Shown here in pieces: positions 37,872 to 47,734 of a DNA stretch of 64,000 bases (the stretch's first letter is position 1; every line of letters begins with the position of its first letter). A model generated the notes under the pieces. The model worked only from the letters and a program-made list of their open reading frames with translations, was not told where the DNA came from and did not search any database. Both the position numbers and the translations under genes were made by a program. The stretch is from contig BLLK01000022.1 of NCBI GenBank assembly GCA_021927905.1, positions 558,001-622,000 on the forward strand, given 5' to 3'. The stretch is from Chaetoceros tenuissimus (Eukaryota; Bacillariophyta; Thalassiosirophyceae; Chaetocerotales; Chaetocerotaceae).

Positions 37872-38154
37872 GGACTTAAATAAGTTGATACAAGGGAATC
37901 AGACTAAGTCAGAACTAAGAGGGTAGATTGTAGTATCCAATACAAAATAAATTTTATAAGCTTTCGAAAAGAAGGATATGACTCTAGTAAAATTATCCAG
38001 TACTTTTGAATTTTAATTCTTTTTGTAGTCCCGTCTATTTGGTAGGGCTATTTCCCAAACGATATCGTTGACTGTGCGTAAAACCTTCATTCTTTGTTTC
38101 ATATATGTTTATACTTACACTGCAATCGCACCGATTATAACAAAATATGAAATT

Positions 38155-38649
38155 CTATGGTTCCTTTTGTTCCTTTCTTTTGCTTTCAATCATACTAATA
38201 CTACGGTCAATTCGATCAACCTTTTCTGTCAGAGTGTCGAGCTTATTACTTATTTCAAGCTCAAGTCTTTCCATGAAATGTTGTGTTGTGTTAATAAAAT
38301 GCAAAAGCTGATCAGATGTAGATGCAACAGGGATAGGTTCAGCGCTTTCGAACTGTTTGACTTGATCATCTCTATGCTTCTTTTCTTCCTCCATCATCTC
38401 AAGATCAAAGTCTTGCTTCAAAGGCCCTAACTCTGCACTTTCACCAGCGTGTGCAGTGCCTCCACCGCACTCATCATCTAGATGGCTGGAAGTTGCACTT
38501 TCTGATGGCTTTATAGCAAGATTGTCTATTTCGGTTGGCGATCGCTTGTCTGGAGAAGTACTACTACACATCTCTCCAATAGCTCTTTTCCTTCGTTCCG
38601 AAGGTAAGAGAGGTAGCTTCTTTATGACTTGTGGAGACGATGATTCCAT
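38155..38649 (-). CDS. Small protein with C-terminal coiled coil, possibly BRK1/HSPC300-like
   Basis: Single exon, 164 residues. The first ~95 residues are disordered (Ser/Pro/Glu-rich, GGGTAHAGE). The last ~50 form a helix: LLHFINTTQHFMERLELEIS, then KLDTLTEKVDRIDRSISMIE. The spacing of F-N, KL-TL-EK and R-I--IE resembles the BRK1 subunit of the SCAR/WAVE actin regulator (DFLNSF...LATLNEKLTALERRIEYIE). The N-terminal extension is not found in BRK1, which is ~75 residues, so the match may reflect only coiled-coil composition. Codon use and the start context look genuine; identity is tentative. Confidence 0.5.
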   Translation of the reverse strand: MESSSPQVIKKLPLLPSERRKRAIGEMCSSTSPDKRSPTEIDNLAIKPSESATSSHLDDECGGGTAHAGESAELGPLKQDFDLEMMEEEKKHRDDQVKQFESAEPIPVASTSDQLLHFINTTQHFMERLELEISNKLDTLTEKVDRIDRSISMIESKRKEQKEP

Positions 38650-39541
38650 ATCTAGCTCTGTTGTTCAATTTCAATTGCTTCAGGCTTCGATTCGCTACTA
38701 ATGCAAAAATAATATGTGTGATTTATTATTTTGAATTAGGATTCGTATATTTTATGGAAGAGTTGATTGAGAAGCTCTTTGTGTTACGGAGGTGAGGGAG
38801 GGAAGCGGTAACAAACGAACCACATGAGTATTCAGATGGCGCACTAATACATTTGGACACGAGTCCTCTTACTACAAGAGCCCATAAAAATGGGAATGGA
38901 GACTAAATTTTTCAAAATCTAATTCCTTTAAAAAGCTAGATTTTATTTTGTAACGCAAAAGAACTTTCCTCGTTTTTCTTGGATTCAACTGCCCAGTTCA
39001 ACTGTAATTTATAATGCGTTTCAGTTGAATGGAAAAATTGACATGGATTATTTGATTGCAATGGAGAGGAAATAGCATTTTATTTCAACACTGATTCAAC
39101 ACTGAACAGCAAAGCAGTTGCAAAGCAAGACAATCCTGTCGTGGTTGATTCTTTTCGCGCACTTTCAACGATTAGAAAAGGTTTTATAAATTTTTGTATC
39201 TTAGCAAGCAAGTATGATGGTATTCAAAGTAAATGCATTGCTAAGGTTTGGTACCAAACCGTTGTTAATACCATACTCATTTCTAGTGAAGAAGATTTTG
39301 CAGTCAAACCAAGATAAAAACTTATCACATATGAAAAGTCAGTTAGAAAAATGAGCGAAGGCTAAGGCGTTTGAACCGTTACGTACTGACAAGATCTTGT
39401 GCATACCTCCATTCTTCAAAAGAGGAGTGGTAACCACAGAAAAATCACCATCTCGCTTTTCTGTTGCAATGTATTAGCTAGTTGTTATCAATATTCGTAG
39501 TTCCATCATTTGTTGCATCTTCATTGTGTTATTGAGGTGTT
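38650..39541. other. 892-bp intergenic region with an inverted repeat
   Basis: No gene recognised. A 16-bp perfect palindrome GGTTTGGTACCAAACC lies at 39245-39260. It is nested between arms AGTATGATGGTATT (39211-39224) and AATACCATACT (39267-39277), giving an imperfect 67-bp inverted repeat. The rest is AT-rich. Confidence 0.55.
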
Positions 39542-40547
39542 ATGAGTACAGTCCTACTGAAAAGGAGAAAGGATTTAAACGTCGTGCCATACAGTAAAAA
39601 TACATACATAGTCACTGACATTATATCTCAGCATTTCTACAACGATATGATGCGCAAGTTTACACAGAGCCTTGTCCCAATTCTATTCACGACAATTTCT
39701 TCGTTTAATACAAATAATATCTCTAAAGGTTTCTCATCGAGACTATCTAGGTTTCATACAACCTCGTTACATGCAGAATTTCATGTCAAGACAAAGTTCG
39801 TTTTGATCGAAACGAAGCACAATGGAAATGTTGGAGCTGCAGCAAGAGCATTGAAGACTATGTGAGTTTTATTGGCAATGATTAAATTTGTTGGACTCGT
39901 ATGCTCAACTGCTTATAATTATTTTTTTTGTGTGATTGTACTTCTAAGGCGCTTCGGTGACTTAGCTTTGATAAGACCTAATGATGAACGAGTTTTAGGT
40001 AGAAAGAAATGTATAGATGGAGCCAGTGGTGCAAAGGATGTTTTAAATAATGCTCAAATCTATAACTCAGTGGAAGAAATGGTTCACGGAGAAAAAAACT
40101 TGATTGTATGTGGGACGGGGATGCCTATTGATATGTCACTTGCAAGAAGTGGCTTAAAAAGCACTGTTGCTCCAAGACAATATTTCGAAAAAATAGTAGA
40201 AGAATACAAAGTAAAGGGTTACAATGGATCAAATGACGAATGTGATGAAAACAGAGAAGGCATCAACATAGCTTTTCTCTTTGGAAACGAGAGATATGGA
40301 ATGAATGCGGAGGATATGGCAAAGTGTGAAGTCATGTAAGTAATGTTAGTGAAATATCATATTTATCTAAAGCAAATCATTCCATCTCATGAATCATCTA
40401 ACTGTTACAAATAATAGTCTTGGGATCCCCACTAATCCAGACTTTGGAAGCCTAAATGTGGCTAGCGCAGTCCAGCTCATAGCATATGATTGGCGGGAAG
40501 CCATAGGTGGTTTTAAATATGAAAACGAAGCAAATGATGAGTCTTGA
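39542..40547 (+). CDS. SpoU/TrmH-family RNA 2'-O-methyltransferase, organelle candidate (three exons)
   Basis: Exon 1 39542-39861, exon 2 39949-40335, exon 3 40418-40547; introns of 87 and 82 bp with GTGAGT/GTAAGT donors. The joins give 278 residues with no frame loss. SpoU motifs in order: 1 VLIETKHNGNVGAAARALKT; 2 IAFLFGNERYGM; 3 ILGIPTNPDFGSLNVASAVQ. These form the trefoil-knot SAM site; substrates in this TrmJ/LasT branch are tRNA or rRNA riboses. The N-terminus before residue ~80 is basic and Ser/Thr/Phe-rich (FTQSLVPILFTTISS), consistent with an organelle transit peptide, perhaps starting at the second Met (39650). Which organelle is unclear. Confidence 0.82.
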
Positions 40548-40734
40548 TCGTACTAGTACTTATCTCCTATACTAATACGAAGCTTTAGAAAAATAAAAAC
40601 ACAAAAGTGGATTGTCATTTTTCATTTTATATTAATTTTCAAAAAAGGTTTTTATTAAAATTATTTAGGATATGGTGTCAAAGCATTCTGGCAAGTCAAA
40701 TATTGGCTTGGAATTTGACTCATCAACAACTCAT

Positions 40735-42371
40735 TTAAAGGTCATCAAAAGCGTTAGGATCAGGCTTTCCAATTGCATGAACCTCGAATCCAATTTCACG
40801 AAGCTTGTCGTGATCAAGAATGTTACGTCCATCAAAGATAAATGCTGGCTTAGACATTGACTTGTAAATCTTTTCATAATCCAAAGTCTTGAACTCGTCC
40901 CATTCAGTCAAGATTGCAACAGAATGAGATCCTTCACAAGCTGCATAAGCATCAGGAGAAGTAGTCACTGCTGCATCAAGTTTAGGATCAGTGTCTGGGC
41001 TGATTCCACAAGTGTATGCCATCTCAGACCACATATCTTCACGCTTAACTTGTGGATCATAAACGTGGATGCGTGCACCCTCAGCATAAAGATCCTTCAC
41101 AACAAACATAGAAGGAGTTTCACGAACATCACCAGTATCCTTCTTGAATGCATATCCCAAAATAGAGATCTTCTTTCCAGTCACAGTGTTGAACATCTTC
41201 GCTACCATCTTCTCAGAGAAACGCTTCTTCTGATAATCATTCATCTTAACAACTTGATTCCAGTATTCAGCACATTCATCAAGACCGTAAGTCTCGCAAA
41301 GGTATACAAGGTTAAGGATATCCTTCTGAAAACAAGATCCTCCGAATCCAACAGAAGCCTGAAGGAATCTCTTTCCAATACGATCATCCATACCAACTGC
41401 ACGGCTAATTTCAGAAACGTCAGCTCCGGTTGATTCACAAAGTGCTGAAATAGAGTTAATAGAAGAAACTCTCTGTGCAAGGAAAGCATTAGCTACCAAC
41501 TTGGAACACTCAGAAGACCAAAGGTTAGTGGTCAAAATTCTCTCTCTAGGAATCCAGTTTGCGTAAACAGATGCAAGCTTCTCAGCAGCTGCTAGTCCTT
41601 CTGGACTCTGAGATCCTCCAATGAGTACACGATCTGGAGATTCAAGATCATCAATTGCAGTTCCCTCAGCAAGGAATTCAGGGTTGGATAGTACCTGAAA
41701 GTTAAGTCCCTTGTCGTTACACTTGAGAACACGACGGATAGCCTCTGCAGTTCTCACAGGAACAGTAGATTTTTCAACAACAATCTTGTCGGTAGTGGAA
41801 ACTTCAGCAATAGTACGTGCACAAAGTTCGCAGTTCTTAATGTTAGCTGCACGTCCAGCTCCAATTCCCTGAGTCTTAGTTGGTGTATTTACAGAGATGA
41901 AAACAATATCTGCCTTTTGAATCTCGCCAGAAATATCAGTGGAAAAGAAAAGGTTTCTACCACGTGCAGTCTTTACTACATCAAGAAGGCCAGGTTCATA
42001 GATTGGAAGTTCATCAGTGTTCCATGCATCGATTTGCTTTTGGTTAAGGTCCACAACACAAACGCGTACCTAGGGGGAAGAACAAAGACATTAGTAAATA
42101 CATTTCTTTCATAGCACAATGCATTCGGTTCCCAAGTTTGCGAATATATATTCAAACACATTATGAATCCCCACTTAAACTCAAGTATAATTATTCTTCT
42201 CAAGATTCAAAGAGCATATCCAAGGTGTCAATCTTGATTGGCAATCTTCTCGTTTTCCCAAAACCCAAGAAAACTTACTCTTGGACACATCTTTGCAATT
42301 ACAGCCATGGTTGGTCCTCCAACATATCCAGCTCCCATACAGCAGATCTTGACATCGTATTCGTCGCTCAT
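40735..42371 (-). CDS. UGDH: UDP-glucose 6-dehydrogenase (two exons)
   Basis: Exon 1 42371-42279, intron 42278-42070 (209 bp, GTAAGT...CCCTAG), exon 2 42069-40735; 475 residues. Exon 1 supplies the NAD-binding start [14 protein letters not shown]; the join reads [12 protein letters not shown]. Other landmarks: [35 protein letters not shown], and the catalytic [10 protein letters not shown] with Cys277 (Cys276 in human). [15 protein letters not shown] marks the C-terminal UDP-binding domain. It oxidises UDP-glucose to UDP-glucuronate in two NAD-linked steps, feeding uronic-acid polysaccharides of the cell wall. Cytosolic. The biased codons suggest strong expression. Confidence 0.95.
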
Positions 42372-42830
42372 TTTGTATCTAATCTAAAAGTTTATAAAGT
42401 GCTCCTTTCGCAAAATAAATGAAAATGCCTATCAAAGAAAACGAATCTTTGGAATGAAATTGAGAGGTCTCGCGACGTTGGCACAGAGGCTTCAGAGAGT
42501 TCTGACCTTTTATCCGCGCTGATGCTTTCTAACGGTTATCTCGCCAATTCTAATTGGGCAACAAAAGATGCGTTACTTTGTCTAGTTTTTATGTTGTTGA
42601 CTTGGGATTTCAAAGGGGGTGTGTGATCGTGTGAAAAATATCACCCCCACTTCAACGCGCCCAAAATTTGTAGGCAGCTTTCAGCTTTTTGAAAAAAGAG
42701 AGCGGGCAGATGAAGATGTGCATTGATGATTGATGATCACTGGCTTATGTTTGAGCACTAAGGAATCCAGATCGAGCAATTAGAATTCATCTGCATATCC
42801 ACAAGGTTTAAATTCTTCATATTCTTTACA
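42372..42830. other. 459-bp divergent intergenic region with a GC hairpin
   Basis: Between UGDH (minus) and the next gene (plus). GGGGGTG at 42615-42621 pairs with CACCCCC at 42642-42648. The loop contains CGTGTGAAAAATA, 13 bases shared with the TIR of the MITE at 15287. This may be a short MITE relic; no target duplication was found. Confidence 0.45.
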
Positions 42831-43835
42831 ATGGCTAAATCATATGGTGGAAAGCTTGGAGTTTGGCTAACAAAAAAGAGAAAGAATAGAGCACCATCTT
42901 CTAGACAATCATCTAAAAAGGCAGCTGGGTCATTTCTCCCTTCTGCATTTGCAACTAAATTTCAAAAGAAGAAAAGAAATACTAATAAGAAAAACATTGA
43001 AGAACTTGTTGGTTGGGATGAAGTGAAATGTAGGCCTATCTTTTATCGACAAGGGGGTAGTGAACAAGATATAGATACATTCCCACATGAACATAACGAA
43101 GCTGACACCTCGTTTAATACTGCAAAGACTGAAAGTGATGATTCTTCTATTAGTGATCATGAAAGAGACGTGGTTTCTTCAGTAGACTGGATGCATCAGA
43201 CCGAGATGGAAAGTCAGAGTGTGAATGCTGCTCATAAAAGAGGCAATAGAAAGCAATCCTATGGTGGTTTGCAATCCAAGAAAAGGATGTTGTCCGATAT
43301 GTCAAGATCTGTGTTAGAGAACGTAGCCAGTCCTAAACGCAAAAGTGTACATCTTGCAAAAAGTACTTCTTTGGCTAAGCAAAATATGCGTGAAAATGAT
43401 GGAGACGATACTTTTGATAAAGCCTCTTCTGTGAAACATTTATTAGAGAAGAAAGAAATGTCCAATAGAACTAAAGGGTCCTTTGACAAAGGATATACTC
43501 CTCCACAACCAAACAAGTCTGTGCTCGAATTAGATAGCCAAATTCAGGATCTTGAACTTTCCTTGGATGAGTCGTCTAGTGAGTCAACTTGCGCCTTTGA
43601 TTTCAATAGTAGTAAAACTGGCACTGCGGAAGATGATGTTGCCATGAAGAAGTCAAGCAAAAAGAGAAAGATACGCGTTAGCGAGAAGGAAGAAGCTGAA
43701 TTGACCAAAACAGTCATTAATGATGAAAATGTGCAGAAGCATCCTTTACGACAACCTTCTGCAAACACTTCGTTACAGGATGCAAAAGCATATTATGATT
43801 ACTTGGATGCAACTCAGTCACTCACTGTAGAATGA
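42831..43835 (+). CDS. Hypothetical basic/acidic nuclear-type protein
   Basis: Single exon, 334 residues, not recognised. The N-terminal 60 residues are very basic (KLGVWLTKKRKNRAPSSR, KFQKKKRNTNKK), looking like nuclear localisation or nucleic-acid contacts. A short ordered-looking motif follows, ELVGWDEVKCRPIFYRQGG. The middle is Ser/Asp/Lys-rich and disordered. A second basic patch (KKSSKKRKIRVSEKEE) precedes the C-terminus, which ends QDAKAYYDYLDATQSLTVE. No enzymatic domain seen. Confidence 0.65.
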   Translation: MAKSYGGKLGVWLTKKRKNRAPSSRQSSKKAAGSFLPSAFATKFQKKKRNTNKKNIEELVGWDEVKCRPIFYRQGGSEQDIDTFPHEHNEADTSFNTAKTESDDSSISDHERDVVSSVDWMHQTEMESQSVNAAHKRGNRKQSYGGLQSKKRMLSDMSRSVLENVASPKRKSVHLAKSTSLAKQNMRENDGDDTFDKASSVKHLLEKKEMSNRTKGSFDKGYTPPQPNKSVLELDSQIQDLELSLDESSSESTCAFDFNSSKTGTAEDDVAMKKSSKKRKIRVSEKEEAELTKTVINDENVQKHPLRQPSANTSLQDAKAYYDYLDATQSLTVE

Positions 43836-43989
43836 ACTATATCGCTGCTTTTAATTGCGAATAATTTACTACTACAATATTAACATATGTACAGATTCTT
43901 TTAAAACAAGCAAGATGTTTATGAAGAGAGAGAGAATATTCATGAATGAAACATGTAATGAATAAACTGGAGGGGGGTGACGTAGGTGT

Positions 43990-44006
43990 GGGGCGGGGTG
44001 GGAGGG
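43990..44006 (+). other. G-quadruplex motif GGGG-C-GGGG-T-GGG-A-GGG
   Basis: Four G-runs with single-base loops within 17 bp, preceded at 43972-43977 by a further G6 run, inside a ~110-bp purine-rich tract (43970-44080). In this AT-rich DNA it is exceptional. It lies in the convergent intergenic region between two 3' ends. Confidence 0.8.
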
Positions 44007-44103
44007 AATTGGAAGAGAAAGAAGGGGAGAGAAGAGGGACAGAAAAGAGGTATGAAAGGGGAGGGGTAAGAGAAGTGTGAATAACTCAAAATTATTTTGA
44101 GAT

Positions 44104-44281
44104 ATTTCATGTTTTCCAATACAAGCTGTATTGACACGTCTCAAATTGGGTATTCTTTTTTGAAGGTTTCCAATTCAAGCTACATTCGTAGTATTTCAAG
44201 TTTTCCAATACAAGCTGTATTCACAAGTCTCAAATATGGTATTCATATTTCAAGGTTTCCAATACAAGCTACATTCGTAGT
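44104..44281 (+). repeat. 89-bp tandem repeat, two units, each made of two half-units
   Basis: Unit 1 is 44104-44192 and unit 2 is 44193-44281, with about ten differences. Each unit contains GTTTTCCAATACAAGCTGTATT and then GGTTTCCAAT(A/T)CAAGCTACATTCGTA, so the basic period is ~44 bp and the array has four degenerate half-units. It follows the purine tract directly. Confidence 0.8.
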
Positions 44282-44310
44282 GTTTTTTTGATCCTATTTA
44301 TATATTCAAT

Positions 44311-44637
44311 TTAATTAGCTTTATACCGTTTCGAATGGTTTCTAACAATTTGATACAAGTTTTCTTGACAAGTAACATTGGCTTGTTTTTGATTTAACCA
44401 CTGCAATATGTTCGTTCGTTCATCATCTGTTGTGTTCAAATTAGTGAGAGATTCTTTTTGATCTAAAAACATCGTCCAAAATTTCCTCTTTTTGACTTTC
44501 GTGTATATTTCATTTGTTAGTTGTGGTTCTACAAACTCATTAGCATTTTCACTGTCCAATTTCCGCTTCACACTTTTTCTTTTGTGGTGTAGTTCATTCA
44601 AAATTAAGTTAAATCGTCTAATCTGATCAATTAACAT
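44311..44637 (-). CDS. C-terminal part of the nucleotidyltransferase-like gene, in another frame
   Basis: 108 codons starting at an ATG that overlaps the stop of the preceding ORF (ATGTTAA). The product is Lys/Arg/Asn-rich (NELHHKRKSVKRKLDS; KVKKRKFW). Eukaryotic genes do not normally overlap like this, so it is probably the continuation of the ORF at 44631-45665 after a frameshift. The frame is open for only eight codons upstream of the ATG, so the shift would lie within about 25 bases. No slippery heptamer is visible. Confidence 0.45.
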   Translation of the reverse strand: MLIDQIRRFNLILNELHHKRKSVKRKLDSENANEFVEPQLTNEIYTKVKKRKFWTMFLDQKESLTNLNTTDDERTNILQWLNQKQANVTCQENLYQIVRNHSKRYKAN

Positions 44638-45665
44638 CCCAACAACTGCGTAATAAGGAAATTATTTGCTTTGATTGCAAATGATGAACTATGACTCAGT
44701 AAATAATCAATAGGATAAAGATTCAAATCATCTTTCTCAGCGAACACATCCAAGACATCTTTTTTTTCCACCAAACGTCGAAAATTACTGAACTCGTCTA
44801 CGTCGCCATGAATACATATATAGTGTAGCATCTTACGAATTCTTCCTTCGAACATTACCTTGACGCCTTTACCATTCTTGATCAAAAAGGACATAGAAGC
44901 ACTTAATTCTCCATATTCCCCGTGGTCATAGAAGTCTTCGTTAATTTCTTCTTCCGATGGAGAAATAATCGTAGTATTAAAGTATTCCATAAATCTTCTC
45001 TTTTGGTAATCCCTTTTCATGATAGTAGCAACTTCGTGAAATAAACCTCTATTAACACAGTTGAATGAATCAGATGAAAATTTCAATTTTAACAAGTGAA
45101 CTGCAGACATTTTTTTTGGAAGTCCCAAATCATGTGATTTCTTCAACAAACGACACAAAGAAGTAGCTGGTGTTTCGAATGTAACTACTTCCAGAACTCT
45201 AGAAGAAAGAAAACTCTTGTAATCCTCAGTTATCACAACTCCCCCAAGATTACCATTCACCATGTTTAGTTCATAACCAACCTGACAGCAATTGATGTCA
45301 AAAAACTTGAGTAAATGATGAATACTGCTGCATTGTTTAACAAAAACAACATTCAATTTCTTGCATTTAGAATTCATAAAAATGCATCCATCCTTATCCT
45401 TCAACGGAACTTTGTAGCTATCTTTGATTTTATAGCTCAGACTTTCGTCTACTTCAACAATCTTGTCTGTACTGAAGTCTATAACAAAAACATCAATGTC
45501 ATTGTATAAATATTTCCCGTTATGCAAAAATGTAGCAAACGACCCTGCAATGTAATACTTCAATTCCTTTCCCAAGCAGTTATGAATGAATGTCTCCTCA
45601 TGCTTTAGAGTACACCATACGAGCTCACAAATCTTAGATGATGAAAACACTTCATTGGTACTCAT
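44631..45665 (-). CDS. Nucleotidyltransferase-fold-like protein of unknown role
   Basis: 344 residues in one exon. IAGSFATFLHNGKYLYNDID (residues 39-58) fits the nucleotidyltransferase pattern GS...DxD, with Gly41-Ser42 and Asp56/Asp58. A strand with LNVVFVKQC and then LLKFFDINCCQVGYELN may supply the rest of the fold. Similar arrangements occur in poorly studied proteins of protists and large DNA viruses. The second half is all-helical with no motif I know. The nucleotide acceptor is unknown. The ORF is probably frame-broken at its 3' end (see 44311-44637), so the gene may be a pseudogene. Confidence 0.5.
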   Translation of the reverse strand: MSTNEVFSSSKICELVWCTLKHEETFIHNCLGKELKYYIAGSFATFLHNGKYLYNDIDVFVIDFSTDKIVEVDESLSYKIKDSYKVPLKDKDGCIFMNSKCKKLNVVFVKQCSSIHHLLKFFDINCCQVGYELNMVNGNLGGVVITEDYKSFLSSRVLEVVTFETPATSLCRLLKKSHDLGLPKKMSAVHLLKLKFSSDSFNCVNRGLFHEVATIMKRDYQKRRFMEYFNTTIISPSEEEINEDFYDHGEYGELSASMSFLIKNGKGVKVMFEGRIRKMLHYICIHGDVDEFSNFRRLVEKKDVLDVFAEKDDLNLYPIDYLLSHSSSFAIKANNFLITQLLGC

Positions 45666-46400
45666 CTTTCATGTTATGTTGCTTGCAACATATATGTGTT
45701 GCACCAACGAAAGAATTACAGTTTACAATCTGTAACGATAAAAATACAATAGTATCAAGAAATAACAATTTAGTCTAAAAACAGCAAACCGGAATATCAC
45801 AAAAAAATTTTTAGATATTCTGATTTTTTTTAGCACGATTTCCGACACATTAGCTCAGTCGTGTCTTTCAATTCTTATTCCCACCTAATTTCATTACTCG
45901 TTTTTCTAAACAGATATAAAACACGATTGATGTTGACCGTTGAGTTTTCCTACTTTTTCTTGACAACTGTCAATATACCGTCTACTAATGTCAAAACGAG
46001 GTCAATCGGCTAAAACTCATGTAAATTGACATATTCAAAAAGACCTTGGATTATAAGCTTACGATCATAAAATATCTTAAGTCATGAAGATATTTTATGA
46101 TCCAAATTTTTTTGCCATCAGCATATATTACTAGAAGTGGCCTCCGGGTCCGGTGAGCAAGTCACCCCCCTCCAGGATAAGTAGTCTACGTAATACATGA
46201 GTGCATGTGTGATCAAATAAATATTTTATGAGAATGTACAATAGTCAGATTTTACATGGCTAGACGACTAGCTTTACAGTATTCGGCGAAGATACAAAAA
46301 AGAACTCAAATTTACGTGACAAGTGAAAAGTAATTGTAATAACAGATCTATCTATCTCTAATAGAAAAAATCTCTTTACCTTTCATATATAAATGTAACT
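45666..46400. other. 735-bp intergenic region with a perfect 16-bp hairpin
   Basis: GATCATAAAATATCTT (46063-46078) and its exact complement (46087-46102) are separated by 8 bases. The stem is AT-rich. The rest holds the divergent promoters of the genes on either side; no ORF. Confidence 0.6.
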
Positions 46401-47331
46401 ATGGGTGATAGAGATCCAAACGAAGTTAGCCACGTGACATGTAGCGTTGTGAACGGTGGAGAATTCACACTTGAACTGAGAAGGGTAAGTCAATCATCAA
46501 TCATACATTATTGTTTCAAACATATTTCAATGTTAAAGTTATGCTAATAATAATAATCTTTTGCTCAAGGAATGGTCTCCACATGGATATGATAGAGCTG
46601 TTGAACTATTTGAGAGAGGATACTACGATAAAAGTCATTTTTTCCGAGTCGTAAAAAAATTCCTTGTACAATTCGGCATGTCCTGTTATGCACTGACGAA
46701 ATGTGAAAACGATGCGGAACTGAAACATTTGGCAGAATCGACAATTCTTGATGATCCACAACTATCACCACCAATTAAATTCGAGGAAGGGGTACTTTCG
46801 TTTGCTGGGAGTGGGCCCAATTCGAGAACATCTCATTTATTTATAGCGTATGGTGCAATCCAAAGTCTTGGCAAAGAGCTTTGGGAAACTCCTATTGGAC
46901 GAGTCATTGATGGAATGGATACAGTATGGAACTTATACGGAGAATATGGCGATATGAAACCATGGGGGAAAGGACCGCAACAACATTTGATTGCCCAAAA
47001 AGGTTTGAAGTATTTGAATGAAGAGTATCCTAATCTGTCCCAATTTGACCATTGTAGCGTAAAGCGAGTAGGGGCTGAAGTAAAAGATGTCGATGTTAAA
47101 ACGGGAAAAGATGATGATGGCAATGACCACGACGAAGCAGATGCAACTTCCAAAGTAGAGAAAGTAGTGCCTGTTGCATCAAAGGCAGAAGATGTAAAAG
47201 TGAAGGAGATAAGTAACGTTGCGAATGTGTTCGAGCATATTACTTTTCCAATTGGAGCAGCTTGTTTGGTCTTTCTCCTCATGCGATGCATAATGAGTAA
47301 AGGAAAGAAGCAAGAAGGCAAAACAGTTTAA
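46401..47331 (+). CDS. Tail-anchored cyclophilin-like protein (two exons)
   Basis: Exon 1 46401-46484, intron 46485-46569 (85 bp, GTAAGT...CTCAAG), exon 2 46570-47331; 281 residues. The start is FTLELRREW, then HFFRVVKKFLVQFG with Arg54 at the place of cyclophilin A Arg55. VLSFAGSGPNSRTSHLFIAY aligns with the active-site strand. The usual Gln111 is His, and the Trp121/His126 loop is not conserved, so isomerase activity is doubtful. The tail after residue 185 is charged and disordered. It ends with a membrane helix (ITFPIGAACLVFLLMRCIM) followed by basic residues, fitting a tail anchor in ER or Golgi. Divergent cyclophilin-like proteins of this kind are common in diatoms. Confidence 0.72.
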
Positions 47332-47734
47332 AATGCATGATGTTTAATTTGAGTTTCTGAAACAGTTTGTAAATGTAATACGGGGTGTCAGTGGACTATG
47401 ACTTTGAAATTTATTTAGGTAAAAAAACTTTGTTATCCATACTACGAGTACTATGTATGCTGTTGCGTAATACAGTTGAGTTTTAGCAATTATTTTACAA
47501 ATGCGAAACTTTTTAAAAAAGTGAAGATGTCAACTTTTGAGGACAATCTTACTCTTTCGATGAATAGAGTGTCTCTATTAGTCTTCCTTCATCAGAGACA
47601 AAAAACAACGGCATTGTGGCATTGTTCCATTGTTCATTGTTTTAGTTTATATTCATTTTGGAAATGAAGAGATTGACTGAAGCAAATGTACATAAAACCT
47701 TCACCGTTTAGCATAAGTATCTCAGTTGAAGTAA
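47332..47734. other. 403-bp intergenic region
   Basis: 3' flank of the cyclophilin-like gene and 5' flank of the kinase-like gene. Nothing recognised. Confidence 0.45.

Noticed and set aside
44104-44281. CRISPR-like array
   Set aside because: Repeats are tandem and degenerate without unique spacers, and the DNA is eukaryotic.
44625-44660. Programmed -1 frameshift between the two nucleotidyltransferase ORFs
   Set aside because: No X-XXY-YYZ slippery sequence or downstream structure is apparent.
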